A stretch of 64,000 bases of DNA, from assembly GCF_008831285.2 (NCBI RefSeq), contig NC_045146.1:18717149-18781148 (forward strand), written 5' to 3'. Shown here piece by piece: positions 44,299 to 55,883 of the stretch; the first letter of the stretch is position 1, and each line of letters opens with the position of its first letter. The notes under the pieces were generated by a model. That model had not been told where the DNA came from, ran no database searches, and saw only the letters and a list, made by a program, of their open reading frames with translations. Made by a program: the position numbers and the translations under genes. This DNA comes from Nymphaea colorata. Its lineage: Eukaryota > Streptophyta > Magnoliopsida > Nymphaeales > Nymphaeaceae.

Positions 44299-46041
44299 TG
44301 GATAAATTACAAGAGAATGACATTACTGTGATGAAGCCAGAGAAGTCCTCCCGATTTTTTGGGTACTTCTACGAGTGCTTTTCATAGCAAGCACAGGGCC
44401 TTAGGAAGATTTCCGAAGAACTTCTGCTACGGCCGGTTCTTTGCCCGGATGAACACATTGAACAGCCAAAAGAAAAGAAAAAAAAAACAAGTCCACTTTG
44501 AACTGGGGAGAAACCAGCCGCCAGGTGATACACAACAAGCTCCAGAGAAACCAAAGAATCCTGCAATGTACAGAGACAGAAGTCCGGGAAAAAAAAGTTA
44601 AATTTGACAATTAAATAAGCTTGGTTAAGTTATATGAGTGCAGTCGTTATGTTCAGTTTACCACTCTATCATGTTTCAGGCTTTCAATCCGCTTTTGCCA
44701 AAGTTGTGATGACAAGCCACAATGCTGTCCTGCCCATACACGAAGAAGGAAGTTCAAGAAAGTTGCATTCTCTTAACAAGGAGGAACCCTATATTTACTA
44801 GGAACCCACTCTCTGCTGGGTGAATAGCTTGGGGGTTTCATTTTTGCAATGGAGCCCCTCTCTTTGATGTCAATCTCCATCTCTCTCTTCTATTCGAAAG
44901 AAAGAAATGGTTGCTAGAAGAAGTCTAAGGTTTCTTTTTTTCCTCTTCAATTAGGGTGAGGACATTGGACTCCCTCAGCCCTGGTATTTATAGTCTTATG
45001 CCATTATGACTAAATTAATAAGTGGAGATGCCATTGACGTTTTTATCATTTGCTTGCCAATTCGCACGTTAGATTTAGATGAAAATAACAAATATGGATG
45101 TGCTTTAGACCATAGTCATAAAAATTGTGTGTGCGTGTGTGTGTTAATTTTAAATATGCATAAAACACAAAAACAAGTCTGTTATTTTAAACTTTAAAAC
45201 ACCACCTTTTTTGGAAAAAAGTCAAAATAAAAAAGATGTGTTTTAAGTGGGTTTTCATCTACTTTAATGACAAATTGCTTGTTTCCAATTTTTTTTATTT
45301 TATTTGTTGCTTATTCGTTTAGTTTTTTGATGTTGGGATTATTAGTTTCTTGCATTTTTAAATTTTCCCTAATTTTTCCTAATTTTTATGTTGTGAAATA
45401 GCTTCTGATTTTTGTGCATTTTTTTTTAAGAAGTCAATTTTTATCCAAGATAACTTTCCTGAGACAGCATCTAAATCCCAGTAGGGACACTCACTAGACG
45501 TCGGTGGCCCTACATGAGTCTCTTTCTCTCTCTTTCTCCCTCTCTCTCTCTCTTGGCCATTGTCCACTGATATTTTTTGTGTACAGTGGCTGCGTGAGAT
45601 CAATCTCTTTCTTCTCTTACTTTGTTATTTTTTCCTCCACACTGCTAACAGGGAACCTTTTGAATGCTTTTCCCACTCTTAAGGGCTAGCGGATGGTACC
45701 TTTCCTAGATTTTCTTTTCGTTTGGAATTTCTAGGTTCTCCTCAGCATCGAGTTCATGTTTAGTGTATCTTCTTTTCACCATTTGGAATTTAGTCTTTAC
45801 ATTTTGTTCGGGTGGAGATGATGATGGTTTTGCCTTGTTTCATTGAGATAAATTCCGAATATTTCTTTTACATTCTTACTATGATTGAGGTTGTTTTTCC
45901 ACATAAACTTAAAAAGGCCCAAAATTTGTTAGATAACTCCCTGTTTTATCTAATATATTCACCAATATGCAATTTTTTCTTACAATTATGATTCGGAAAG
46001 TGACAACCAAATTTTAAATTACAGCAATAAGATGGACCTAC

Positions 46042-46245
46042 ATGATTCGGGATTTTTGTAGTGGTGCCAACTGCATTAGGTTTGGGTTAAGACGTTCCCA
46101 ATTTGGAAAGGAGCAGATTCAGTGTCTTCAAAGTGAATGTGCACTAAAATTTGACCTCAATGAAGTGAATGTGCAATTGGTAGTGCAAATGCACCAAGTT
46201 TTGAGAGAACCTAATTATGCTTATGTTTGCAAGGGCGGTGATTAA
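46042..46245 (+). other. unidentified open frame, repeated in each unit
   Basis: The frame runs KEQIQCLQSECALKFDLNEV, NVQLVVQMHQVLREPNYAYV and CKGGD. It reads like part of a protein but matches nothing I know. The unit-1 version (23850-23985) is broken by indels. The unit-3 version begins at 63930 and is cut by the window end. No start context or splice sites are convincing. Confidence 0.3.
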
Positions 46246-47367
46246 AGAAAAAAAAAGAGGCCCACTAAATCATTAGTTATATGTTGGTCATGTCCTGCTA
46301 ATTTATTAGTAGAAGTTTCATATTTCATGTTTTGATATTCAAGAAAGAAGCAATTTTTCTAGTCTTACTTTTTGAATTTGGCACTACTTGAGTTCACATT
46401 GTCAAATTACTGCTTTTGATTAACCGATATTGGACATTGTTTCCACAAAGTTTGATTTGGCCAATTGTAGCTAATGGAGAAGGAAAAAGCCTAGCTAAAT
46501 CAGCGGGTGGAGGCATATTCATTGGATTGGACAAATGTCAAGTCCACCTTTGAGATCGTGATTCTGATTCAGCTGGAAAACCTTGAGCTCTTATTCTTTC
46601 AAAGTTTTTCAACTATGCGAATAAGCACCTATTAGTTCGTTTGGTTATCTTAATTCTAATTGTCTGTGGGCAAGCATGCGATGTTTTTATTGTAAAATCA
46701 AGCATCTACTTCAAAGGAAAGGGATGTAAAATACGATTTCTATGGTTTCTTTAAGAAAAAAATACAAATATACTTGTCAAATTGCCGTTAACTTCGGTAG
46801 TTGCATACAATACCATGCCATGGGAGTCTTTTAACTCTTAGGTTTTCCCAAACGAAGATTTACTTACATGAATTTAGTATTGTGAAGCTGTAAAAACAAC
46901 AAGACTTTTGTTCATTTGCTAGAATCGTCCTCTTTTGCCTATGCCCAAGACCTCCTCACATCAAAGATAAAAACTTAAAATTTGGCACTCACCTTTTATT
47001 AATTTGTTGGTCAATTCTTATCAATTTGTTGTTCCCTTGTGAACTGCTCTGTAGTTAGTTGGTGACTGAGGAAACAGTGAGAATCAGGTTGGTAGTTTAA
47101 TCCCCACTGCCATTTTTCTAAACATTACTACAATCGGATGTTCTGAGGTAATAAAGGAAGCGGAGGGAGGGCTTTGACAGCGAGCATCTAATAACACTCC
47201 CAAATGAAGCAAAAAACCAGAAACAGAAGACACACAAAGTAGGCCGGACAGAGATGAATAGTTAAACAGCAAAACCAAGAACCTTTTTATTTATTCTTAT
47301 GCACAAAAGTAGTTCCATTAAACATTCTGCTTCACTAAGGATGGACAGAGCAGTAGATGGGAGCAGA

Positions 47368-48146
47368 TCATCCTCCGGTAGCGGCCTTCAGCTCCGCCAG
47401 CTTGGGAATGGTTACCTTCAGAACACCATTCTCCAGGTGCGCCTTCACAGCATCTAAGTTCGGATCGAAGGGCAGCCGGAACTGCCGCCAGAACTTGCCG
47501 TCGGGCCTCCCCGCCCGGTGCCACTTGTCCCCCCTCTGCCTCCCTCTCCTCATCCCCTTTCCTCTTGCCGCTGATCCTCAGTACCCTTCCCTCCTCCACC
47601 TCAATCTTTATGTCCTCCTTCTTCACCTCTGCAATTCCCATACCCAAACATATCTCTCCTTCAGCACTACCTTTCTATTCTTCCATTTCTTGGAGAAAAA
47701 ATCATTCATCCCAATTTCAGAAGACCAAAATAAGAAGAAAAACACACATAGGGAGAGAGAGAGAGACAGAGCACCACTCTCCTGTTCTTCCATTCTTTGG
47801 AGTTCGAATAAAGGACATCAATTGCTAAACAACTGAAGAACCACGACTGATGAAAGATTAAAAGGCTATAAGAAGAAGAAGAAGAAGCTACGTACCCGGG
47901 ATGTCTAGGCTGATGAAATGGGCAAGAGGGGTTTCCTTCCAATCGACGGGGGAAGGGTCACGGGCGTATCCAGAGACCTGGGAAGCGTAAAGGGGGATTG
48001 CTCCAGGATCCTGAAGGGATCCACCGCTTCCGGAGGATCCATCATGTCCCATAGCCCACTATAGGGCAGCATGCCCCTCGCCGACTCCGGCAGGAACGCC
48101 ACCCCACAAACAACGACGCCATTACCAACAAGACAGATGTCCTCAT
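47368..48146 (-). pseudogene. sHSP copy E, uninterrupted intron but frame-broken
   Basis: Exon 1 is 48146-47896 and exon 2 is 47628-47368, minus strand; the 267-bp intron has an intact AGAGCACC, the empty site of copia-1. As in copy B, a G run one base short (48102-48105) breaks the signal peptide after MRTSVLLVMASLFVG. A G run one base long (47529-47534) shifts the frame before [20 protein letters not shown]. The end is [11 protein letters not shown], without I-x-I or an ER tail. The residue after the splice is Glu (DIPE) instead of the conserved Gly of DVPG. A TATA-like GATAAAAC lies upstream near 48335. It could be transcribed but cannot give an ER-targeted sHSP. Confidence 0.88.
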
Positions 48147-49059
48147 CTTCTTCCCTTCCTCCACGTCACGACCCACCCTCTGCCTTCCGCTGGGAAGCAA
48201 TGAGAAGCGCTTAAGACAGAGAGAGCAAGGGAACTGATAGCTTTACCCAATAACAGCTGAAGCACGACACTGACGCCTCTCCGAAAGCTCAATGCAGGGA
48301 GGGAGATGCCGATGGAGAAGGAGATGGTGGGGTTTTATCTCTCTAGACTCGTCCAGTTGATCTCTGTTTCCCTTAGCCTCTCTAACACAAAAACCAGACA
48401 CCTTTTTAAAGAAGAACGTAGAAGGAAGGAGATCGATCGAGAGCTTCAAGCGGATCGATGGGCAAGAGTCCGCACATTTCTCCCCACGACTTTGTTCTCG
48501 GAGGAACAGCCAGACTCTATACAGTCGGGACCTCGTACAAAGTGATCTGGATATCAAATTTTGGGTCCCTTTCAAGATCCCATAGTTATAGAAAAACATT
48601 TTTTTTTTTTACGTTGAAAAGACTTGTTAAAACTGTTTTAAGGGTAAAAGGAAAGTCTTTAAAATTGCATCTACAACTTTGTGCCCTGGCCACAATAAAA
48701 AAAAAAGATTACCAAAAACGTATTTAAATTTCTTATTTTTAATTTAAAAGTTCAGGTGACCGGGACCCCGGACCCCTTTGGGGAACTTTTATGTAACAAA
48801 CTAAGCGGTAAAAGTAAGTTTTTTCGCCTAAAACAATAAACAGGTTGAATAGTTTAAATTTCTCATGAGAAAAAAAGATTGTCCTATCATTGTCTCTTTT
48901 TTCTTGTCTGTCTAACTAATGGACATATAATGATTGATGAAGCCAACATTGCTCACTAAAGTTGAAGTACTGAAAAAAATAAAATGGTAAGTCGGAAGGA
49001 ACCCATATAAGGAGAAAATGGTACTCTGGCCGGATGCACAATGTGTAGAGTTACTCGAT

Positions 49060-49620
49060 CTCAACTCGTGTAAACTCGATTCGAGGCAAGACGAGATTGG
49101 GCTCGAGAGTACTCTTCTAAGAAGTAAACATAAAGAATAAGCAAAATAGATCGAGCTACTCCATCTCGGCTTGTCTAAACCTGATTCTGAGAATGAGCCA
49201 AGAACGGGCTCGAGTAACCTCTTCTAAGAGGTAAACATAACAATGCAGCAAAATGGATCGAGCTGCACAGTCTCAACTTGGCTAAACTCGAAACACTTAT
49301 AAGAGATAAAACATAAGTTGCAACAAAATGGATCGAGCTACTCGTTCTCAACTTTGTCTAAACTTGACTTGAGAATGAAAGGAGTTTGGGCTCAAATAAA
49401 CACTGTAAGAGCGAAGAGGTAAACTGAGATGCAAAATGGATCGAGCTACTCGATCCCAACTTGTCTAAACTCGACGGAAGAACGAGCTGAGGTTGGGCTT
49501 GAGTAAACACTTGTAAGAGGTAAACATAAAGATGCAGCAAAATGGATCGAGTTAACTCAATCTCAACTTGTCTAAACTCGACCGGGAACAAGCCGAGGTT
49601 GGAGTGGATAAAACTGTTCC
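49060..49620. repeat. TCGAG-rich minisatellite, unit 2
   Basis: A near-identical copy of 32820-33400, with the same number of degenerate ~100-bp units. 48560-49050 and 49630-49950 show no gene. Confidence 0.8.
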
Positions 49621-49958
49621 AAGAAGTAAGAATAAATGGTCTTACACTCTATGAATCCCAGTAAGTATTGTTGTTCAAGTAAGGTACTGTTGTTGGTGTG
49701 GACGGTTCTTTCTCTTTTATTTCTTTAAAGGAGGTTTGCGCTCTAAGCATTTATGTTCTTTTTTTCTTTTTTTTAAACAAAGTTACAAAGCTTGGCTAAA
49801 CCCAGGTGTTGAGCTCTTAGCTCGAGCTAATTAGCTGAATGAGCTCGAGCTCTCTTAGATTGACTTAGATTAGTTCGCCTATGGTCAGTCTTTCCAGACT
49901 TAAGTTCGAGCAGGCCCAGATAGGTCCAAAATTGGTTTGTGAATATAAGACCCTGCAA

Positions 49959-50402
49959 ATAAGGATGCGAATGGACTGGATTTGAATCCGACATTTGATT
50001 GAACTGCTTCAAAAAAGTGAGATGTGGGAAAAATATTAATATCCAATGGATCTATTAAAAAAAGACATTTGATTGGATTCAGATTCAATAATTACAAATA
50101 AATATCTGATCGAATAATAGACATGAAGTCAACCAATTAAATTTTCTTATATCAGATACCTTTGCATTTTTAAAGTCTGTTCAGAACATGTTATTATACC
50201 ATTCAAATTCAGTTGTGAATTTAAAAGTTGAATGTAGATTTCAGTTATGAATTTGAAAGTTGGATTCAGATATATATGACAAACTTTTTTTTATCTGCCA
50301 TTCGAATCTAGATTCGAACCCAAATATTTGAATATCCAATTACATGAATTCAATATGATAAAAAGGAATATCCAATCTGAATCCAATTCATTGCCATCCT
50401 AA
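49959..50402. mobile_element. degenerate hAT-like MITE, unit 2 copy
   Basis: Copy of 33721-34164, flanked by CCCTGCAA (49951-49958) and CCCTGCAC (50403-50410). It shares the insertion point with unit 1, so it predates the tandem duplication. Confidence 0.7.
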
Positions 50403-51351
50403 CCCTGCACTCAATACCATACATTCTCTCAAAAATCTATATTATTGCTCTCTGGGCGTGTTGATGCTGTGTAAGCACTGAGGCCCGACTCTACCTCGGC
50501 AAATACCTTCTGGCAGCAGTTCGTTCCTTTACTTTATTAGCTTGCCTTTATATTCATCATTTCGTTTCTTTTTTTTCCCATTTCCCATACAAACAAAATA
50601 AGAGATTGATTCGAGCAAATTAGTAAATGACGCTGTCATTATTAGCTGAGCATTTTTTAGACAATCAATTTTAAAACCATATAAAATTTGATTTTATATA
50701 CGAAAACAAGTTTCTAGGCTGTCTTACGTTTCCCAAAAGAAGATCAGATACATGATGAATAGTTATCCAGCAAAACCAAGAACCTTTTTTATTTACTCTT
50801 ATGCACCAAAGTAGTTCCATTACACTACACGAAACATTCTGCATCATATACACTACGACCGAACTAAGGACGAACAGAACGGTAGATGGGACACTTAGGA
50901 GGCCGCAGCAGAGCAACTTCTGCTAACGGTTTCATTTCAGCTCATTCTTGGAGGTGCTGATGTCGCCGGCAGACCGATTTTCCACTATGTCGATGACCTT
51001 AGGCTGTCTACCCTTCCCTTCTGCCAGCTTGGGGATGGTTACCTTCAAACACCATTATCCAGGTGCACCTTGACGGCATCCAAGTTCTTATTGTAGGGCA
51101 GCCCGAACTGCCGCCAGAACTCGCAGATGGGCCTCTCCCCCCAGTGCCACTTGTCGCCTTCTGCCTCCTTCTCCTCCTCTCCTTTCCTCTCCCCGCTCAT
51201 CCTCAGTACCCTTCCCTCCTCTACCTCAATCTTTATGCCCTCCTTCTTCACCCCTTCCATTCCATTCCCAAACATATATCTCCTTTAGCACTACTATTGG
51301 AGAAATCATTCATGCCAATTCAAAAAACCAAGAGAACGAGAGAGATAGAGC

Positions 51352-51661
51352 TGATGAGAAGTCCACGTTTCAACAACACGAATCCACGTTTCAGCATCAC
51401 GGAAACAAATTTGTCAATAATTTCTTACCTTGTTAGTATTTGCTTTTGTTACTATATTTTTGTCTTATAGCCGTTGAGGGGAAACACCTTCCTTCTTGGT
51501 CTTCCTCCAGCGCTATATATACTCAATGTAATCTGTAAAGAAAGATGATGAGAAAATAGAGCAAGGTTGCGTGATGCTCTTATCGTTGATGTAGGATTGA
51601 CAAATCTAAACCACATAAATCTGTGTTCATTGTCTTTTTTCTAATCTCTCAAAAGTTATCA
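51352..51661 (+). repeat. copia-2b 5' LTR
   Basis: 310 bp, TGATGAGAAG...GTTATCA, preceded by AGAGC and followed at once by the primer site. The equivalent in unit 1 is 35110-35419. Confidence 0.92.
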
Positions 51662-51673
51662 TGGTATCAGAGC
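51662..51673 (+). promoter_or_regulatory. copia-2b primer-binding site
   Basis: TGGTATCAGAGC, a perfect initiator-Met-tRNA primer site. The unit-1 copy has T in place of G at position 9. 51674-51961 is the element leader. Confidence 0.93.
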
Positions 51674-51961
51674 AATGATCTCGGGAGACCCCGTGTGATA
51701 AGGTGCCGAGGGAGGAGCCGACATTTTACAAGTACCGCAGTTGCTGTCCTCGCAGATAACCCTGCGCAAGGCTCGCCAGACAAGGCATTCTAGGCGTGAC
51801 TTTCTCTGGGTCACGTTTTTTACTGGAGGCGATTTAGAGATCGAGCAAGGTGGCGTTGGATTCAGAAACGTGTCTAGTATTTTTAATCCAATTTTTATAT
51901 TTTTTGGACAATCCTGTGAAGAGATACAAAATTTACAAGTGTCGCAAGTTTCTGAAGTTCA

Positions 51962-52501
51962 ATGGACGCCAACGAAGGAACCAGTGATTCTCAAAGACTG
52001 AACTCTACTTGTGGATCTTCAACACAACAACATATTGTTGTGGAGACAGGTACCACCATTCTCAAAATTACAAATGTTTCATTGAATGGCTTAAATTATA
52101 TGTCATGGTCCAAAGCTACTACTTTGTTCTTAATTGGGAAATGTAAACTTGGGTTTGTTAATGGAACAAAATCTAAACCTACCATTGGTGACCCTAACTA
52201 TGATGAGTGGGAGTTCGGTAATCATATGGACATGTCTTGGTTATTGAATTCTATGGATGCTAAAATTGCTGAGAGTTTTTATTATTTCAAAACTGCCGAA
52301 GCAATATGGAATGCTGCCAAAGAGTTATATTGTGAAAAATATAGTACGGTGCACATGTATCAACTCTCCCATGAGATTTATGAGTTGAAGAAAGGTCATA
52401 TGACCTTGAGCGACCATATTGCTACGTTTCAAGGGAAGTGGAATGAGATGGACACTCATTGCCCGCTTTCAACTGACCTTGCTCACAATAAGAGGCAGTG
52501 A
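51962..52501 (+). CDS. copia-2b gag fragment
   Basis: 179 codons from MDANEGTSDSQ to a TGA at 52499-52501: TTILKITNVSLNGLNYMSWS, EWEFGNHMDMSWLLNSMDAK and SFYYFKTAEAIWNAAKELYC. This is copia gag of the UBN2/DUF4219 type. The stop lies at the same place as in copia-2a, so it predates the tandem duplication. The downstream gag part (52574-52850) is in fragments and I see no intact zinc knuckle. Confidence 0.82.
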   Translation: MDANEGTSDSQRLNSTCGSSTQQHIVVETGTTILKITNVSLNGLNYMSWSKATTLFLIGKCKLGFVNGTKSKPTIGDPNYDEWEFGNHMDMSWLLNSMDAKIAESFYYFKTAEAIWNAAKELYCEKYSTVHMYQLSHEIYELKKGHMTLSDHIATFQGKWNEMDTHCPLSTDLAHNKRQ

Positions 52502-52828
52502 GATCAAGAAAGAACCTTCAAACTATTGGCTGGTTTAGGTGAAGATTAAGATAAAACAAGAAGACAAATATTAATGACATATAATCTGTCGTCTTGGGAT
52601 ATGGTGTGTAACACCCTCTTACGAGAAGCAAAAAGAAGGAAGATTATGAACACTAGTGACACTATTAATACTAAAACTAGTAGTGATAACATTGAAAAAG
52701 TCGCATTCAATGCCTCGGTCAGCAAAAAACATGAAGAAAAAATGGTGGTTCGGATGTCGTTCAGAAATAGAGGCAAACGATTGCTTTAATCCGACGAAGG
52801 TGATGTTACTCTTGCTACTATTGCAAAG

Positions 52829-53900
52829 ATGATTAAAAATTTGAATGGCCAAAAAGACACCAACACGGCAACTGCTGCATCAGCGTTCACTTCACCCAGA
52901 AATCAACCAAGTATGAACTCAGATCCCTCTCTTACTAGAAATTACTCTTGGATCATGGATTCAGGTGCATCTGAACATATGTCTTGTTTTCACAATAACT
53001 TGAAAGATATAAAAAATAAAAGTGAAAATAGAACGTGACTATAGCTGATGGCACCTACATTAAAGTTGTTGGAGTTGGGAAAACATGTTTTTTTGAAAAA
53101 GAATTAAAGACTATTTATATGCCTAATCTGGCATCTAATCTACTCTCTGTTTCTAAGATTACACTTAATCTAAATTGCAATGTTATCTTTTCTCCTACCA
53201 ATGTGATGTTTTAGGATAGGTTGATGAATATGACTATTGGTGAAGGAAAAGAAGAGAATGGAGTGTATGTGATTGATCAAAATAATAATGTTGCTATGAC
53301 TGCTAGCTCAGGATTTGATTCTCACTTATGGCATTGCAGACCTGGCCACCCGTCCAGTAGAATTTCGTCGTTAATTTTTCCTCAAGAAACTTTTGATTTA
53401 CGTGTGTGTGAAATTTGTCAATATGCTAAAATGACTCGTCCTCCTTTTGTTTTGTCCAAAATTGTTGCTAGTGAACTATTTGAATTGGTGCATGCTGATG
53501 TTTGGCGTCCTGCCCCAGTAACATCATATAATAGTTTAAAATATTAATTATCATTTATTGATGATTTCTCTAAGGTAACCTGGTTATATCTTCTCAATTC
53601 CAAGGATCAAGTTATTGAAAAATTTGTGATTTACTACAATATGGTGCGAACTCAATACAATGTTGGTATTAAGACCCTAAGAACCGACAATGGGATTTAG
53701 TTTAAAAGCAGTTTTTTTTGAAAATTTTGAGAATATGAGCGACTTGATGCATCAATATTCATGTGTAAAAACTCCGCAACAAAACGGAGAAGACGAGAGG
53801 AAAAATTGTCATATTCTTGAAATTACAGGTTCCTTACTTTTTTAGTCTTATATGCCTAAATAGTTTTGGAGAGAGACGATTATGACTGCTTGATACCTAA
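52829..53900 (+). pseudogene. copia-2b protease and integrase, broken
   Basis: SWIMDSGASEHMSC holds the protease Asp-Ser-Gly (52958-52966), intact here. SHLWHCRPGHPSSR...CEICQYAKMTRPPF is the integrase HHCC zinc finger with His, His, Cys, Cys present. The core shows HADVW (first Asp), LRTDNG (second Asp) and QQNGEDERKN (Glu), so the D-D-E triad is visible. Stops at about 53545 and 53698 and a frameshift near 53710 inactivate it. All of this is deleted in copia-2a. Confidence 0.87.
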
Positions 53901-55568
53901 TTAACTGAACTCCTAGCTGCATATTAAGAGGAAAATCACCTCTTCACATCCTTACAGGACGCAAGATTAGTATCAATCACTTGAAATTGTTCGGAAGCAT
54001 TGTATATGTTTTGATCGACAAAAATGTACGAGACAAACAAAGTCCTAAAGCTCGCAAGTGTGAATTTATGAGATATTCAGTCAACAAAAAAGGGTATAGA
54101 TGCAACAATCCTTATGACCAGCGCATGTATATTTTTAGAGATGTCAAATTTGATGAGTCACTGCTATATTTCAAAAATCACCATCATCAAGAAAGACGAT
54201 AGGGGAGACTACTCTGCCAAACATTAGCATTTATGATCATTTAGTTGCCATTTCTACCAACCAAGGTAATCATAATGCATAGAAGAAGCTCAAGTGCAGA
54301 CCTTGATTTTAAAACTTGGGATCTCATGAAGTTGGAAGGGGCACAACTGAAGTCACTGAGCCTAGAAGATCACAAAGAACCATTCAACCTCCTAGGCACT
54401 TGAAAGATATGTGACATATAAGAAAATTATGCATTCTATCGAAAAATCAATGTGACGTTTAAATTTTTTTCTGAAAAACACTACGCCTTTTTGGCTGCCA
54501 CAAAAAGAGAATTAGAACCAAGATCTTATGAGGAGGCCAAAGATAATCCTCTTTGGATCAAAGCTATGCATGAAGAGCTTGATGCCTTAAACAAAAATCA
54601 AACATGGGAGATTACTCAATTGCCTGAAAGAAAACATGCAGTTCAACAGAAAGGGTATACAACAGTGATAGAACAGTGGAAAGATACAAAGCCAGGCTGG
54701 TTGCAAAAGGGTATACTCAAACACAAAGATTGGATTATGAAGAAACATTTGGCCCGATAGCCAAGATGAATACTGTTCGAATATTTCTCTCGATTGCTTG
54801 CAATTATGATTGGTCACTATTTCAATTAGATGTAAAAAATGTCTTTCTACAGGGAGACTTACAAGAAGAAGTATATATGAAACTACATATTGGATGAACT
54901 CAAGAAAAGTCTACATCAGTCTGCAAGCTGCGAAAACGATATATGGACTTAAACAATCTCCTCGAGCACAACACTTCAAATTGAGCAAAGCTCTTGAACA
55001 GTATGGATTCTATAGGAGTAAAGTTGAACGGATTCTCAAATATTTGAAATAGTCTCCTGGTCAAGGATTATTATATAAACGAAATGGCCATGCAAACATT
55101 AGAAAATATTCTCATGCAGATTGGGGAGGAAGCATGGATCAAAAATCCACTACTGGTTATCGTATTTATGTAGGAGATAACCTAGTATCTTGGCAAAGTA
55201 AGAAACAACGAGCCACTTCTAGGTCCAGTGCAGAAGCAGAATACAGGGCGATTGCCACTACAACTAGTGAAATTACTTGGATTCATACTCAATGGGCTTA
55301 GAATTGAGTTCTCCAACACCAATGCATTGTGACAATCAAGCTGCTATTCATATTGCAGCAAATGCCGTGTTCCATGAAAGGACAAAACATATAGAAATTG
55401 ACTGTCACTTCATACAAGAAAAGGTTCAGAACGGCGAAATCAGTACTCCCTTCACATCAAATTCAAAACAACTTGCAGATGGATTAACCAAAGCAATATC
55501 AAGAAAAGAGTTAAATGAAGCCATTAACAAGTGGGGCTGCCATGACTTGTACGCCCCACTTGAGGGGG
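53901..55568 (+). pseudogene. copia-2b RT and RNase H remnants
   Basis: 53981-54202 is the linker after integrase (MKLFGSIVYVLIDKNVRDKQ). RT starts EEAKDNPLWIKAMHEELDAL near 54533, then [20 protein letters not shown] and [40 protein letters not shown] then jumps to VERILKYLK near 55030, omitting the Tyr-Val-Asp-Asp segment. RNase H follows ([58 protein letters not shown]), with the metal-binding ADWG Asp kept. Frameshifts and stops are frequent. Confidence 0.85.
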
Positions 55569-55883
55569 TGATGAGAAGTCGACGTTTCAGCATCACACAT
55601 ACAAATTTGTCAATAATTTCTTATCTTTTTAGTATTTGCTTTTGTTGCTATATTTTTCTCTTATAGCCATTTGTATAGCCATTGAGGCGGAAACACCTTC
55701 CTTCTTGGCCTTCCTCCAAAGTCTTCCTCCAGCGCTATGTATACTCAATGTAATCTCTAAAGAAAAATGATGAGAAAATAGAGCAAGGCTGCGTGATGCT
55801 CATATCGTGGATGTAGGATTGACAAATCTGAACCACGTAAATCTATGTTCATTTTCTTCTTTCTAATTTCTCAAAAGTTATCA
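55569..55883 (+). repeat. copia-2b 3' LTR
   Basis: 315 bp, nearly identical to the unit-1 3' LTR (37810-38124) and more different from its own 5' LTR, as expected if the insertion predates the tandem duplication. Confidence 0.92.

Larger units (their letters stand above)
17900..44784 (+). repeat. tandem unit 1 of the sHSP array
   Basis: The unit starts AACCCTATATTTACTAGGAA and is colinear with unit 2 (44785-62608), apart from the hAT element (19236-23803), a 65-bp indel near 24190, copia-1 (25600-31558) and a deletion inside copia-2. Subtracting these, the two units agree in length to within a few bases. By eye, 24000-44784 differs from unit 2 by about 1-2 %. 17900-19235 differs by nearer 10 %, so that left end is an older copy. 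17900-19235 has no gene; it contains a (GT)n tract at 18236-18253. Confidence 0.9.
43316..44784. repeat. 1.45-kb palindrome of captured gene pieces, unit 1
   Basis: The left arm (43316 to about 43896) and right arm (about 43986 to 44784) are inverse copies, with a centre of about 90 bp made of a direct repeat (TATCACCTG...TCTCCAAAGGAGT). The arms contain a kinase exon-intron-exon piece, a second unidentified coding piece (right arm HLMDKLQENDITVMKPEKSS, then RFFGYFYECF) and a third (SEELLLRPVLCPDEHIEQ). The right arm has about 200 bp extra (44455-44655). The outer end coincides with the start of the next tandem unit. Confidence 0.9.
51352..55883 (+). mobile_element. copia-2b: Ty1/copia element in the sHSP D intron
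   Basis: 4.53 kb, with LTRs 51352-51661 and 55569-55883 and perfect AGAGC duplicates (51347-51351 and 55884-55888). Order: LTR, primer site, gag, protease, integrase, RT, RNase H, polypurine tract (TTGAGGGGG), LTR, which is Ty1/copia. It is the fuller version of the copia-2a insertion. Many stops and a deletion of the RT active site make it inactive. The two LTRs differ by several indels (extra CAACAACACGAATCCACGTT-like duplication at left, extra TTTGTATAGCCATTGAGG at right) and substitutions, so it is old. Confidence 0.95.

Noticed and set aside
25600-55883. Heat shock elements in the copia LTRs (as in heat-activated plant copia elements).
   Set aside because: I looked for alternating GAA/TTC units in both LTR types and found only isolated half sites, so heat control of these elements is not supported.
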